Made by a program: the position numbers and the translations under genes
Part shown: one piece after another, positions 49,956 through 60,193 of the stretch
Numbering within the stretch: position 1 is the stretch's first letter
How the letters are laid out: the number at the start of each line of letters is the position of its first letter
Origin: Taenia hydatigena
Lineage: Eukaryota > Platyhelminthes > Cestoda > Cyclophyllidea > Taeniidae
NCBI GenBank assembly: GCA_036345935.2
Contig: JADWOT020000030.1
Coordinates: 124,001-188,000, forward strand
Reading direction: 5' to 3'
Length of the DNA: 64,000 bases
The notes under the pieces: model-generated
Told to the model about the DNA's origin: nothing
What the model saw: the letters and a program-made list of their open reading frames with translations, nothing else
Databases searched by the model: none

Positions 49956-50130
49956 CGCCATGCAGACCGATGCGCAGCCTGAAGAGGACCTGCGGTAAGG
50001 GCTTGATGGTGAAGGTGCCACATACACTGAGCAGGTGGAGGGCCATCGTGGCGACCTCAGCTGCACGGCGTCGTCCATTACGGACTGGCAATCCCGAAGT
50101 CACCATGTAGGCGTCTCCTATCGACACCAC
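49956..50130 (-). CDS. Guanylyl cyclase exon 13: cyclase core, acceptor lost
   Basis: [15 protein letters not shown] matches V-E-T-I-G-D-A-Y-M-V-V-S-G-L-P. The second metal Asp is kept; the guanine-recognition Glu is Val. The two bases before the first codon are TG where AG is needed, and no other AG lies between the in-frame stop upstream and I-G-D. Confidence 0.75.
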
Positions 50131-50508
50131 CAATAATTGGCAGATTAAGCGTCAAGTAACTAGCACTTGGGATACTTCGGTTCGGTCTGTGCTCGTGCTT
50201 AAGCGAGAGAGACGCTGGTGTTGGTTAGACTAATCAGCAAAGAGACGTGGCGTAAGACCCCATCACCTCGACCAACTATTTGCTCCACATGCTGGAATGC
50301 CATCCCATTTGAACCACACAAACGACTGGCTCACAGCAGGCATTTCTTTAACCTTAGTGCTATCCTGCTTGCTTAGCATACCGTGATTTAGACACAACGT
50401 CATCGAGGCAAGTAGGAGAAGCAGAGTACGTGTTTTTTTGTCAAATGCGATGAGTTGGGATCAAACTTGTGCCCATGAGTAGGCTCAGGCGTCTCAAATC
50501 AAACCCAC

Positions 50509-50701
50509 CTTGTAGACGTCGTAGTGTGCAATCGTCCTGTCAAACAGTGTGTACAGGTCATTGAGAAGATCAACAACCTGTAGTGGTGTGGACATCGCTG
50601 AAATAGTTGTAAAGCCAACGATGTCGCTAATGTAGATCGACACCTCATCGTAGGTCTCAGGTATCACTGCGACTCCCGCCTTTAACGCTTCCGCCACAAC
50701 T
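50509..50701 (-). CDS. Guanylyl cyclase exon 12: cyclase domain, first half
   Basis: V-A-E-A-L-K-A-G, then [12 protein letters not shown] with the first metal-binding Asp, then [10 protein letters not shown] and Y-D-V-Y-K before donor GTGGGT, phase 0. Confidence 0.85.
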
Positions 50702-50844
50702 CTACAATTCCAACTTAGCATCACTCTTCCACTCGCATATTGCTCAGACTTTACATTTGCGTGGTCGTACACAAATTCAAAGCCAAAATGTGTAATCCTA
50801 ACAGTCATTATCGCCGGCCAGGAATCATGTGACAGGAAACTCAC

Positions 50845-50985
50845 GGAGGGAGTAAACGGCAGATGAGAAGATCCTTCTTCCTCTTCTCCTTTTCTAATTC
50901 ATCCATTCGAGTTTTCACCTCTTCTTTCAACCGACTTGAGTAGTTCTCCATCATTTTGAACATGTGCTCTACAATGTCTGTTTTT
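50845..50985 (-). CDS. Guanylyl cyclase exon 11: coiled-coil hinge
   Basis: [12 protein letters not shown] and a charged E/K/R heptad stretch are followed by L-L-I-C-R-L-L-P, the dimerisation helix that precedes the cyclase domain. Acceptor cttgtaag and donor GTGAGT give matching phases to exons 10 and 12. Confidence 0.75.
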
Positions 50986-51028
50986 CTTACAAGATTGGGG
51001 AGGGGATCATGTGCAATCGCAAACCTAC

Positions 51029-51153
51029 TTCTCTCTGGTCATTCGTTGAATCTCTTCATTCAGTTCCTTGAATGTTGGTCTTATTCTAGGATTGTCCGAC
51101 CATGCTCGCTCAACAATGGCTCTGTAAGTTGGTGGGACACCCGTTTCATGAAG
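51029..51153 (-). CDS. Guanylyl cyclase exon 10: end of kinase-homology domain
   Basis: V-E-R-A-W-S-D-N-P-R-I-R-P-T-F is the family C-W-x-x-x-P-x-x-R-P-x-F motif. The only nearby acceptor, ccaccccag, makes the exon start in phase 0 while exon 9 ends in phase 2. One lost G after the acceptor would explain it. Confidence 0.75.
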
Positions 51154-51525
51154 CTGGGGTGGAAAATCGAGCAGTGGTTAACGGATGATTCGCCAGCAAA
51201 AAAAGAACGTGATCCAATGCAAGGTTACGCAACTCCCTTTAGACCTTTGATAATGCACTTCTGTAGGAGCAGCCTATTTTTTTTGCAGTTTCTTTGACAA
51301 TTCTAAGCTATACCCATGTATCAGATGCCAAATGCGGCAAATATTAGTAATTAACTCAAAAATACCCCGGTTGGCATAGCCGTTCCGGCAGCGATCGTGA
51401 TAGTCTTTACTTGTGTCTTCACTGCACCATAAGTGAATAGTGCTGAGTCTCAATACATCTGAAATCCTCCTGTGAAGGTTTTGATAAACTCATAGTGATA
51501 GCCTGGAGTGCGAAGAAATACTCAC

Positions 51526-51721
51526 TCGTGGCCGAAAAGGGGGTTTTTGCTCCTGACGCGTTCTATAATCACTTCTGCTGAAACATCTTCCATTCCATAT
51601 GGTTTCGTCTGACAGAAGACTTCGTGCATTATTATACCGAATGCATAGACATCGCCCAGCTTGGTTCCAACTAACGCCAAGGTCTCATCACACAGTAGCT
51701 CAGGCGCTGTCCACAATTTTT
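51526..51721 (-). CDS. Guanylyl cyclase exon 9: kinase-homology domain, C-lobe
   Basis: E-K-L-W-T-A-P-E-L-L is the strongly conserved receptor-cyclase APE segment, followed by G-D-V-Y-A-F-G-I-I-M-H-E and I-I-E-R-V. The donor GTGAGT leaves phase 2, which does not fit the following exon. Confidence 0.8.
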
Positions 51722-51765
51722 CTATGGGTGAGATACAATTTCGGAGGGTAACGAATGTAACTGAC

Positions 51766-51922
51766 CTTCGGGGTTGGTTGGAGGACAACTGTCTGTCAAG
51801 CTGTAGATTTTAGGAATGCCAAAGTCGATGACTTTTAAGACGTATCGGCAATTAACGACGCAATTGGCCGATTTGAGTCTTCCGTGGGCTTTGAGGCTTG
51901 TGCTGTGGAGGTATTCCATTCC
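51766..51922 (-). CDS. Guanylyl cyclase exon 8: kinase-homology domain, catalytic-loop region
   Basis: G-M-E-Y-L-H-S then [11 protein letters not shown] corresponds to H-G-N-L-K-S-S-N-C-V-V, the pseudo-catalytic loop of receptor cyclases (no catalytic Asp). V-I-D-F-G is the DFG equivalent. Donor GTCAGT, phase 1. Confidence 0.8.
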
Positions 51923-52006
51923 CTTGTAACGTCATGTTAGAGGTTGTAGTTACAAATATTGGAGAGAAGAGGTTTGTTCAAATACCATAAGATAGCATTG
52001 ACTCAC

Positions 52007-52078
52007 CCGAACTAAGTCAGTCATGAGAGAGACCTTGAAATCTTAGTCAAATGTGATGCTTTTGTTGTTGATAACATC
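52007..52078 (-). pseudogene. Guanylyl cyclase exon 7: kinase-homology domain with in-frame stop
   Basis: Twenty-four codons between acceptor gtgcgtag and donor GTGAGT read D-V-I-N-N-K-S-I-T-F-D-stop-D-F-K-V-S-L-M-T-D-L-V-R. The family has L-D-W at this point, so TAA stands where Trp is expected. Both junctions are in phase 0 with their neighbours, so the reading is secure. Confidence 0.75.
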
Positions 52079-52722
52079 CTACGCACGGAAACGCAGTAAC
52101 AGGTAAGTCGGCAGCATGTGTCGTGTATCACTGTATTGAATGTCTGTTGCACATGAATGGAATCAGTGTTAGAGTTACGGACGTGTGTTTCTCTCCAAAG
52201 GCTGTTGTGCAGCATTTGCAAGGGGTGTGAGATTGGAACATGGCAGTAGTCTTCATTGCCCTCTCATTTATAGTTCTAACGGCAATCCTTAAATTGGTGG
52301 AGAATATCAGTTTTGGACGACCATTTTGAAACATGTGGAACAGAACGAAAAGCATGGTGACTAGGTCAATGTTCTACGAAGGGGCTAACATAAAGCAACT
52401 CTGCTCGTTGTTGGAGGAGTCCTTTTGTGAGGATGTTTATGAAGTGCTTATGAAGTAAGTTTCTACTGTAGTTCACCGGTACGTTCCCATCCGCCGTGCC
52501 CAACATCCCTTTCTTTCTGGAACAATCTCAACTGTACTTCATGTCTATCCCTGTAAGTCATCAGTAGTCATGCTCTTGTGCATTGTGCCATAAATTACCC
52601 GAATTCGTCAGCAAATCGCTGCTATCATTAAGGGCATATAAGTGTGGAAAATGTTGAAAATGAAAGCAGTGATGTGGATGGGTGCTCCTGGCTAATTAAA
52701 TAAGGGGGAATTATATTATCAC

Positions 52723-52905
52723 CTGAAGACTTCCTCGATGACAGCAGTGAAAAACAAGACTGAAGGATTGCGGCGTCACACAGCATCCTATGAAAGTATT
52801 GACATTTTCGTGTCGAAGCTCTCGCAGTCCCGCAAGGTAGTCGACTAACCGTGAGCGCAGTGGCATGTGAGATAGGCCCAATTCCTTAACGTAGACTTGA
52901 ATTCC
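52723..52905 (-). CDS. Guanylyl cyclase exon 6: kinase-homology domain, N-lobe
   Basis: Acceptor gttgttctag, 61 codons, donor GTGATA. V-Y-V-K-E-L replaces V-A-V-K; L-R-E-L-R-H-E-N-V-N-T-F-I-G-C-C matches L-x-x-L-R-H-E-N-L-x-x-F-I-G-x-C; the exon ends R-G-S-L-Q. Confidence 0.75.
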
Positions 52906-53751
52906 CTAGAACAACAAGCCAAGCAAAAGAGGTAGCAAAAGCTGTTATAACGCATCGCTTGAGGTAGCAACATCTGCGCAATAGCACGATGTGCACAGTT
53001 GGGAAACGCAAAATCATTTAGGTTTGTTCCTCTCACTTTAAGGTGGTTCTCAGCTGCGGTGGTGGGGGCAATGCTAATTGCACAAACAATGCAGGCAATC
53101 GAGCACTTCTACAAACGATTATGTCGTGCTCAAGATTTTGCTTTTTCTTGAATGATCATCATTAATTGAGGCGATTAATCTACTGCCCTCACACCTCGCA
53201 CGACTCCACATCCCTGATAATAGGGCGATATGCGTCATTACTGACATAAAACAGAAGCAGTTAAAAAGGCAGCTGGAGAGCTGGAGAGCTGCTGACATAC
53301 AGGAGATAGTGAAATAGCCTGTTGGCCGCCTACAGCCACACAGAGTAGGAAGCATAGGGCAAGGTGTGAAAGTGATGCGTGCTAAAGCCAATACTAGACA
53401 ATCAGTGATGCAAGGATTTCTTCGCCACGTTATCGGACAAAGAGGATATTACAACCCATCCTGCATACCAGAAGTCGACTTTTCAAATTCCTCGCATTAG
53501 AGGGAGGGAGGAGGATACACACTGCCTTATGCTCATCATCAGTGTCAAATGTCATCTTTCGACGCATGAATACAACCATTCAATCCCATTCTGTTTTCGA
53601 GCACTACCTATTGGCTTTTAGAAGGAAAACACTCCTCTCTGATTACATGCTGCAGACTTAGTGTACATAACTCCATTGCATTTCTCTTACTTCAAATAAT
53701 TAATAACATTCGTATGCGGCACTACTTGAACACGACTAGAGCCATTAACAC

Positions 53752-53937
53752 CTTGCACTTACATTTAACGCTGCCGACATGGACATAACGTACATTTAGT
53801 TGAGCAAGCCTTCCTTTTCGCGACCTCCGTAGGGGCTCTTCAATCATGCTCGACGCTGCAACCGAGGCTCGAGAAGTAGGCAGGAGTGCATAGAAGGAAG
53901 TACGGACATTCGAACTCGACACCGCATCCATTTGCAA
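53752..53937 (-). CDS. Guanylyl cyclase exon 5: juxtamembrane region
   Basis: Acceptor aacccctcag. A Ser/Arg-rich juxtamembrane stretch ends in V-R-Y-V-H-V-G-S-V-K, equivalent to the strand before the V-A-V-K motif. Two donors are possible: GTAAGT (phase 1, does not fit exon 6) and GTGTTA eleven bases further (phase 0, fits). Confidence 0.55.
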
Positions 53938-54200
53938 CTGAGGGGTTTGGTGAGACTGAAAGTTATAGACCATTCAGTTAACAACACTTTAAGGCCAAAA
54001 AATATTTTTTGTTATTTAATTCTTCCAAAACATTCTCACCCCACCGCATTCATCAGCCTGTGTGTTTCCATCGTCATCGCTGAATGTAAAATCGCCTTTT
54101 ACAAAAACGAGTTTGAGTGAATTAGAGTGCCGGATCTTACACAAAATCCGTCTAAATTGACCACATCAGTGGAGATGCACAATTCGCTCTACCTGTATAC

Positions 54201-54674
54201 CAATACAATTGCCAAGTAGATAAGACCAAATTTGAACAATCCAAGTAGATTTATCAGTAGAATAGTTTGTACTGGCTCTAAAGGATAGATACGCATACCA
54301 ATTCCACAAGGCGCAAGTAGGTAGCATGTACGTTGAGGTCCGCGTCCATCGCCTGGCCATTTCATTGTACTCCTTGGCTGGGAGAGCATTAGTGGCTGAT
54401 GGATGACATCAATGAGATTAAAGATGTCTGCATATCTCTTTGCTTGGACTCCAATATTAGCCATCTCAGTGACGTTTGACTTGAGGGAGAAGAGGAGGAG
54501 GTCGAAGATGCCTTGCGAGGTATCGCCATTTTCAATTTGGTAATGGAAGGTGATGGAGGGCAGTGTAGGCACTTTGATATGCGAGAGGGTGTGCAGTGGT
54601 TCGAAGAGACTAGCAGAGGGGGCGATACTGCTACCACTAGCTGCTGCCCCACTAGCCACTGAGAGGTTGATTTG
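54201..54674 (-). CDS. Guanylyl cyclase exon 4: end of ectodomain and transmembrane helix
   Basis: Starts at Q-I-N-L-S after the strong acceptor tttcctcttggcag. Contains K-W-P-G-D-G, a motif often found just before the membrane, and the helix TILLINLLGLFKFGLIYLAI. The donor GTATAC after L-A-I-V-L keeps phase 0. The frame is open upstream to 54791, but that part has no good acceptor and holds a GTGAGT only 23 bp before the exon start, too short for an intron. Confidence 0.65.
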
Positions 54675-55180
54675 CTGCCAAGAGGAAACCAACTCACCAG
54701 CGCACAAGAAATCCTCTATGCTCTCATGCGTATATTCATGGGTAGGAGTTAGTTCACTGCTAGAGGTTGCATCCACGCTCTCTTCCTCCATTAAACATAG
54801 GTTGGGTGTTGAAATACGTTACTGTTAAATTTAATGGCCGAATTTACCTCTATTAACACCAGTCTCATCTCCTCCTATTCACCCTGGAAGTTATGACATC
54901 GCGCTGCTCTACGGGATGCCTTTTAACTAAAGTATTAAGGATTTTACAGGTAGACATCGATTTAAAAGTGGTAGTGTGTGCAATAAAACAAATCTGCGAA
55001 CCACCTGTTCGTAGTGCATCACCTCATAACTAAAATCATGTTGGTGACGCAGTTATTTACGGCAGTCGGAGTTTTTCGCCGCAATTTGCAAAATCATTAA
55101 AAGGACGCACGATTTGTGTTGCCTGCGTGTAGTTGAAATGTAGGAGAAATGTAGAATGAGGGCGAAGTGATGCAAATTAC

Positions 55181-55437
55181 CTCCTTATACGGTATTGACA
55201 CCTCATCGTATCTGGTGCCCTTGAGCAGTGCTGTGACAACGATGAGCGAACGACCAGCAGCCCATGTGGGTTCAGCTCGAGACAAATGCGCTCCCCATGC
55301 ACGCAAGGCATCGTAAGTAAGCATATCCGTGGGATCCACGTGCATGAGTGCGATCCGCCCCTGCTTGATTCTGCCGAAGTTCTTAACGCCCACTACGAAT
55401 TTCACTGCCAGTTCTGGTCTTGCTAATATCAACGCCA
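55181..55437 (-). CDS. Guanylyl cyclase exon 3: ligand-binding domain
   Basis: Acceptor tttttcag, first codon shared with exon 2. V-A-L-I-L-A-R-P-E-L-A-V-K-F matches the V-x-I-M-C-A-x-x-x-x-x-R-x-x-M strand of the family. Ends before GTAATT; an alternative donor GTGTCA lies 18 bp upstream. Confidence 0.65.
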
Positions 55438-55503
55438 CTGAAAAAGAGGTTTAAGCGGTAAAGAAGAGAAACAATTCGCATGGGGACCAAAGTGATCGCT
55501 TAC

Positions 55504-55987
55504 CGTCCAAATGGTCTTCCAGTGGCTCTAGTAATCTCGTAAAGTTTGTCGCCGATGTGATATGGACACTAGTCAAGAGTTCAAGCACGCTGTGCCTGTT
55601 TCGGGAGAGGCGAAGTGTTGATAGGATTGAATCTAATATCTCAGGAATGTGGAGGATGGTAGTGTGTATATCGTAGAAAAGTGCAATGCGCCTCCATCCA
55701 TTGTTGATGAGATAGACAAGAATGCCTCGTAGAATAGTCCTGCGCTGAACTACAACAGATACCGCAGCGATGGGTGGGGTGAGTGAACCACGACTGCTGT
55801 CGGAGAGGTGGTTGACAAAGACAGAGGTGGAACCCAACATTTGACAGTAGTAGGAGATCTGGTAGAGTTGAGATCGTTGCGGCTCCTTCGGGTTACCAAG
55901 ATTGATCCATTCGTTCACCAAATTACAGTCGCTAGCTAAGGGAGACCCCAGTAACACGCTGAACCCCGCAGAGTTTGACGCGTTTTG
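55504..55987 (-). CDS. Guanylyl cyclase exon 2: ligand-binding domain
   Basis: Follows acceptor attttag. G-F-S-V-L-L-G-S-P corresponds to the family L-I-L-G-P block; I-L-V-Y-L-I-N-N-G-W-R-R-I-A-L-F-Y-D corresponds to the L-x-x-H-H-W-x-x-A-A-L-V-Y motif. Donor GTAAGC, phase 1. Confidence 0.7.
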
Positions 55988-56640
55988 CTAAAATTGCAAA
56001 ACAATTATTTCAATGCGTCCGAAACACATTTTGGTGGCAAGTACATGTGAAATAAAATATTTTCATTATCTCCAATGACGTGCCACAATTGGTTAAGGAT
56101 GAAAACGCGAAAGCAGAGGGATTTGTAAGGAATAAACTCAACAAACCTAGGTGGGGCGGAGTGATGTAAAATGGGCGAGCAATGCATCAGTGTTAAATTC
56201 CAACTTAAAAGTATTGCCAAGAATTTGCACAGATGCTGACATTGCAGTGTTTGACTTATTAGTGAATGCTAACACCTAGCTCCGACGCTGGTTACTTTCT
56301 TATTTCATTGATGGTTATTTGGGCAGTAGAGATGGGATAAACACAGCATTCGATACTGTTACGATAAGGCGTTAGAATGCGGAGGTAGTGAATGTCACCC
56401 TGCTATTTCTTTCTATAAGCAACTCGATTTTCGGAATTGAGGTAGCTCTGCTGTCACGTAACGTGGTTACCATTCCACCACATCTCAAAATTGAGTATGA
56501 TGATACTGGATGAGTTGGTGGCTAAATAACATGGGTTTGCCTTGCATGAGACGCGTTCACATGGCACTCACATGTACATTGTCACCTCAGCGTAAGTGTC
56601 AACTCTGCTCGAAAGGCTGTCAAATTCTACCACGACGAAC

Positions 56641-56952
56641 CTGTAAGTTTTGCAGAATTTCGTACAGCACGCTTGCTCTCGAGGCCTCCTGCATTGAGCA
56701 GCCAGACACCCGTATGTACTCCAGAGCAGCAAAGAAACTTGTCTCACCGTTCGCCGGCATCAATGAGCGCACGTAGTGCACAGCTGCGGCGACGCTGTGG
56801 GCGATGTTGAAGTGCTCCATATCGGACGAGCACCCAGGGTCAGAGACGAATGCGTAGATAGTGAGAAGATTTCGACCACTCGATAAAACCTCATTTTCTT
56901 CACCGAGGACGTCAAGGATGGTCAAGATGATCAAGAAAGCGACTAGAAGCAT
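56641..56952 (-). CDS. Guanylyl cyclase exon 1: signal peptide, start of ligand-binding domain
   Basis: Begins MLLVAFLIILTILDVLGEEN, a clear signal peptide, then L-L-T-I-Y-A-F-V-S and H-S-V-A-A-A-V-H-Y-V typical of the first strand and helix of the ANF-receptor fold. Ends Y-E-I-L-Q-N-L-Q before donor GTTCGT, phase 0. Confidence 0.7.
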
Positions 56953-59311
56953 CTCGTTTTATCGAACGATTATGTAAGGAATTGAAGAAGTGTGAAATGG
57001 TTTCAATTTATATGTGAGCGGTTGATGTTAACGCCCCTTCTTAATGCACATAAGCAATTAATGTAGGCGTTAACGGAGCTAAAGTTTGCTTGGCATGATG
57101 GAGCAAAAGATGCTGAAGTATTTTATTAGCGAATTTTTCGCAGCTATTTAACACACTAGGAGAGGTTGGAAGGTTGCATGCATGAAGCTTAATAAACTGC
57201 TCCCATCAAAATAACCGATGGGTAGGCCAGTGCATTAAACTTATAAATAGCTGGGACGATTTCGCTGACAAAATACTCTAACATCTTTAACTCAATTATG
57301 TCACGCAAACTCCAATTCCGTCAACGCCTGCATTAATTGCTTTTGTGAGTTAAGAAGGGACGTTAAAATCAACCGCTTGAATGCAAATTGAACCTATTCC
57401 ACACCTCCCCTAATTCTCCAATACAAGTTGTTCGACTGATAAATCTACTTGGACACTTTAAAGGCACGCTGGGCTGTTACGAATCAGTCATTCTTGAGAT
57501 GATGTTTCCGTTGAAGACTTTGCAAAGCCTCAACAGCTGTAGCAGTAGTGAAAGATCATGAAGGAGAGGCTGCTGTGCGATAAAAATGTCTACCACTTTC
57601 AAAGTCGTTTACACCCCTACTTTCGCAAGGGCTATAAATTTTACCTACTTGTTGAGCGAGAAAAATGGGACCATGCAATTTGTAACTTTTGTGGGATACA
57701 CAGCTGGAGGTCTGGATGGAGGAATTGTTGTTAATGTAGGCTAGTTACTTGTTATCACTGAGTCCAAGAGTACTTGTGAATAATTCAATGCCATGAGGTA
57801 AGAAAATGCAATTTTTATAGGGATGGTAACTTTCTGCTAACTTCGAGAATCGCAAAATTAGTCGTGACACAGATTTTTAGACCAATGCCCAAAATTCCAC
57901 TTTGGAGATCCTCGTGAGGTCTTTCTACTCAATGCCATGCAATCCAAGCAAAGACAATGAAATTTTAAACCTACCATGCATAATAAAAGCTGAACACATC
58001 GTGTCGAACGAAATGTGTACCTTGACCGACAACTCGCTGCAACATCTCGTACCGCTTACAACCATTCCTCTAGTTCTTGTGGAAGGAGGGGTGTAAGAAA
58101 AGAACTATTTTCCAAGGCCCTCCATCTCTACTTCCTATTCATTTATCTTTGCCTCAGCTTTGACCCGCGCTTCGCATAATTGCATATTGTTTGGGCAGAC
58201 AGAACCTGTAGCACTTGAGATTGGCGGTGGAAGAGGAGGTAGTGAGTTGTTCATACCTGCCTAAATAGCAAAGTCTCCAGCAATTCAAGAAGATCGCCTG
58301 CAACTCTCCCTGCCTTACGGAGTCTTCTGTGTTTATTTTACCCATCTGTGTGGCATAGTGTTACTGCTCAGTAGAAGAGCAAGATCTAGATCGCATTGCA
58401 AATGCGACAGGTGTGCTGTCAAATCATGCGAATAGCATTTACACCACCCGCTCAGCCATTCAAATAATTTAGAATGGCATTGGACACGACGCTTTCTGAT
58501 TAGCTTGTGCTGATACTCGCAAGAGTCATGTTCCTCAGCGCATCATTATAGAGTCTAGGGGAATAAGTTTGGGACCGCCACCACGCCTAGTGAAGCATCG
58601 GGTTTCACTGATGCTATCTGCACATTTGAAACACTTTAGAGAAAAGCAAATAAAATAGTTAGCGCGAAAGCCGAACGGTAATTAGGCCTTCCTTCATAAT
58701 GGAGTCCGACACTCAGGAAAACCCCACTATTCTGTTGCAGTAATATCTAAGCTCAACCATTTCACATCAGGTGGTTATGCAAGCATAACCTTAGAAATAG
58801 GAGGAAAGCTCCTTTGCATAGGAATAAATATCAAGCTGCAGGCTCCTCCCTTAGAATCGGCTTAGGCATGTTTCCACACAGTGACGAGTTTCAGCGAGAC
58901 AGATGTGCATTGAACGAAGTCAAGTAGAACGCTCCCTTTCGTGAGCTTTCAATGAGATATTTGCCCGCTCAAGACATCAGTCTCTTTTAAATACGTAAGC
59001 TGCTACTCAGAATTACTTGCGATTCTGCTATCTACAATCATATCCTGCTCTACTAACGATAAAATCACGGTAAACGCCTCAATAACCATTTAGCATTGCC
59101 TTATGTACTGCCAAAGTAGGCTTCTTGAGGAATTTGTGTTTAATAAAGTCACTGAAAAGAATTAAACCTATCAGGAGAATTATGCCTGCTGCTTAGACTT
59201 CTGCAAAAATTATTCAGATCTAGACATGGTAGACTTATCACATGAGGAAGGAAAGGGGCTGCAAAGAGCAGAACAAACGCCTGTGATTGCTTCTATTTAA
59301 TTATGAAGTAC
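56953..59311. other. Intergenic, upstream of the cyclase locus
   Basis: No gene seen. The first few hundred bases before 56952 on the - strand would hold the cyclase promoter; no element stands out. Confidence 0.45.
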
Positions 59312-60193
59312 TTATAAGAACCAATCAGGGAAGTCGAGCACTTCATGGGGCATTGCAGCTAATTGAAACAAAGGCGTTTGAATGCGCCTCCAAATGACAT
59401 CTTGACATGCCCACTGAAATAATTCCCTGCAATTAGCGACCCGGGTAATATCCTCCCGAATGCGCCACATCCGCCAATTCATTGGTGCAGACATCAGAGG
59501 TGAGTTATCCATGAAGCCAAGTTTATCGGCACAGTCTAAGAAGAACTTCATCCCGCTAATCTTTTTTGCATTCTACGTCTTCAATTATGATAATTCCGAA
59601 TGTTTGATCAGGAGACATGTTCGACATTATGTCGTGTAATTCAGCCCTAACATTCAGACACTGCTGCAGGAGCAATGAAAGTTCAATAACATAGAAGGTG
59701 CAGTCATAATCAGCTGGCCTTAATCTTCCTCCTTGACGCCGTTCAAATTTGCTGCCTTCAAAGAGGCGCAAAATGAGTCTGTAGTTTTCTGGTAACATAA
59801 AATATGACTGTTTAAGACGCAATACACTAAAATCTACCGCAGTAGTTCGAGTGGAATTAACTATTCTCATTGATAATTCCACAAGCTTCGAATGAATCGA
59901 GTCCGAAGGAGCCAGCTTTTTAATATTCATTGCGGACTCTATTAAAACGCAGTCTACCCTTTTAAAGGCATTCTTGGGGACAGAAAGGGATGAAAACCGA
60001 AGATGGATTTTCATCTGTTCAAAATGTTGTTCAATGCATTCGTTAATCCTCAAGAGGGACAGTGGCTGCGAGTGCGACAGCAGGGCTACGCAGACATGTC
60101 TGTCAATCCAATTCCACTTGCTTATGTATGAATGCTCATTTTTGAAAAGATAACAGATTTCCACCCCGGAAGTGCAACGCAAATGCTTGCTAT
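59312..60193 (-). pseudogene. Unrecognised protein, about 290 codons, broken by one frameshift
   Basis: From an acceptor-like gacatag at 60194 the frame runs about 210 codons to E-D-V-E-C-K-K-D-stop. Removing one A from the six-A run (59562-59567) continues it as C-K-K-I-S-G-M-K-F-F-L for another 80 codons to a stop at 59312. A frame this long is unlikely by chance in this AT-rich window. The peptide is evenly mixed, mostly helical looking, with Leu-rich (I-E-L-S-L-L-L-Q-Q-C-L) and Trp-rich (N-W-R-M-W-R, W-A-C-Q-D-V-I-W) parts, and ends P-D-W-F-L. There is no signal peptide, membrane segment or motif I know. It could be the last exon of a gene extending toward 61 kb or a transposon-derived frame. 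Confidence 0.45.

Larger units (their letters stand above)
49212..56952 (-). pseudogene. Receptor (membrane) guanylyl cyclase, full-length but damaged
   Basis: Fifteen exon-like blocks encode, in order, a signal peptide, an ANF-receptor type ligand-binding domain, one transmembrane helix, a kinase-homology domain, a coiled-coil hinge and a class III cyclase domain. Intact relatives make cGMP from GTP at the plasma membrane as dimers. Damage: TAA at 52043-52045 in place of a Trp codon; phase mismatch between the blocks ending 51526 and starting 51153; splice acceptor TG instead of AG at 50131-50132 and GG instead of AG at 49556-49557; one extra A in the run at 49357-49360. The base-recognition Glu is Val, the transition-state Arg is Lys, and the K-G-K-G phosphate loop is R-D-G. 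The two metal-binding Asp residues remain. Most junctions are in phase, so inactivation is not ancient. Some faults could be assembly errors. Confidence 0.75.

Noticed and set aside
52340..52455. Short + frame M-V-T-R-S-M-F-Y-E ending before GTAAG
   Set aside because: It is only 34 codons long, opposite the cyclase introns, with no domain; probably chance.
54675..54791. N-terminal extension of cyclase exon 4 in the same open frame
   Set aside because: It has no good acceptor, begins after an in-frame stop and is Ser/Thr/Glu-rich unlike the ligand-binding domain; the strong acceptor at 54675-54677 fits the phase of exon 3.
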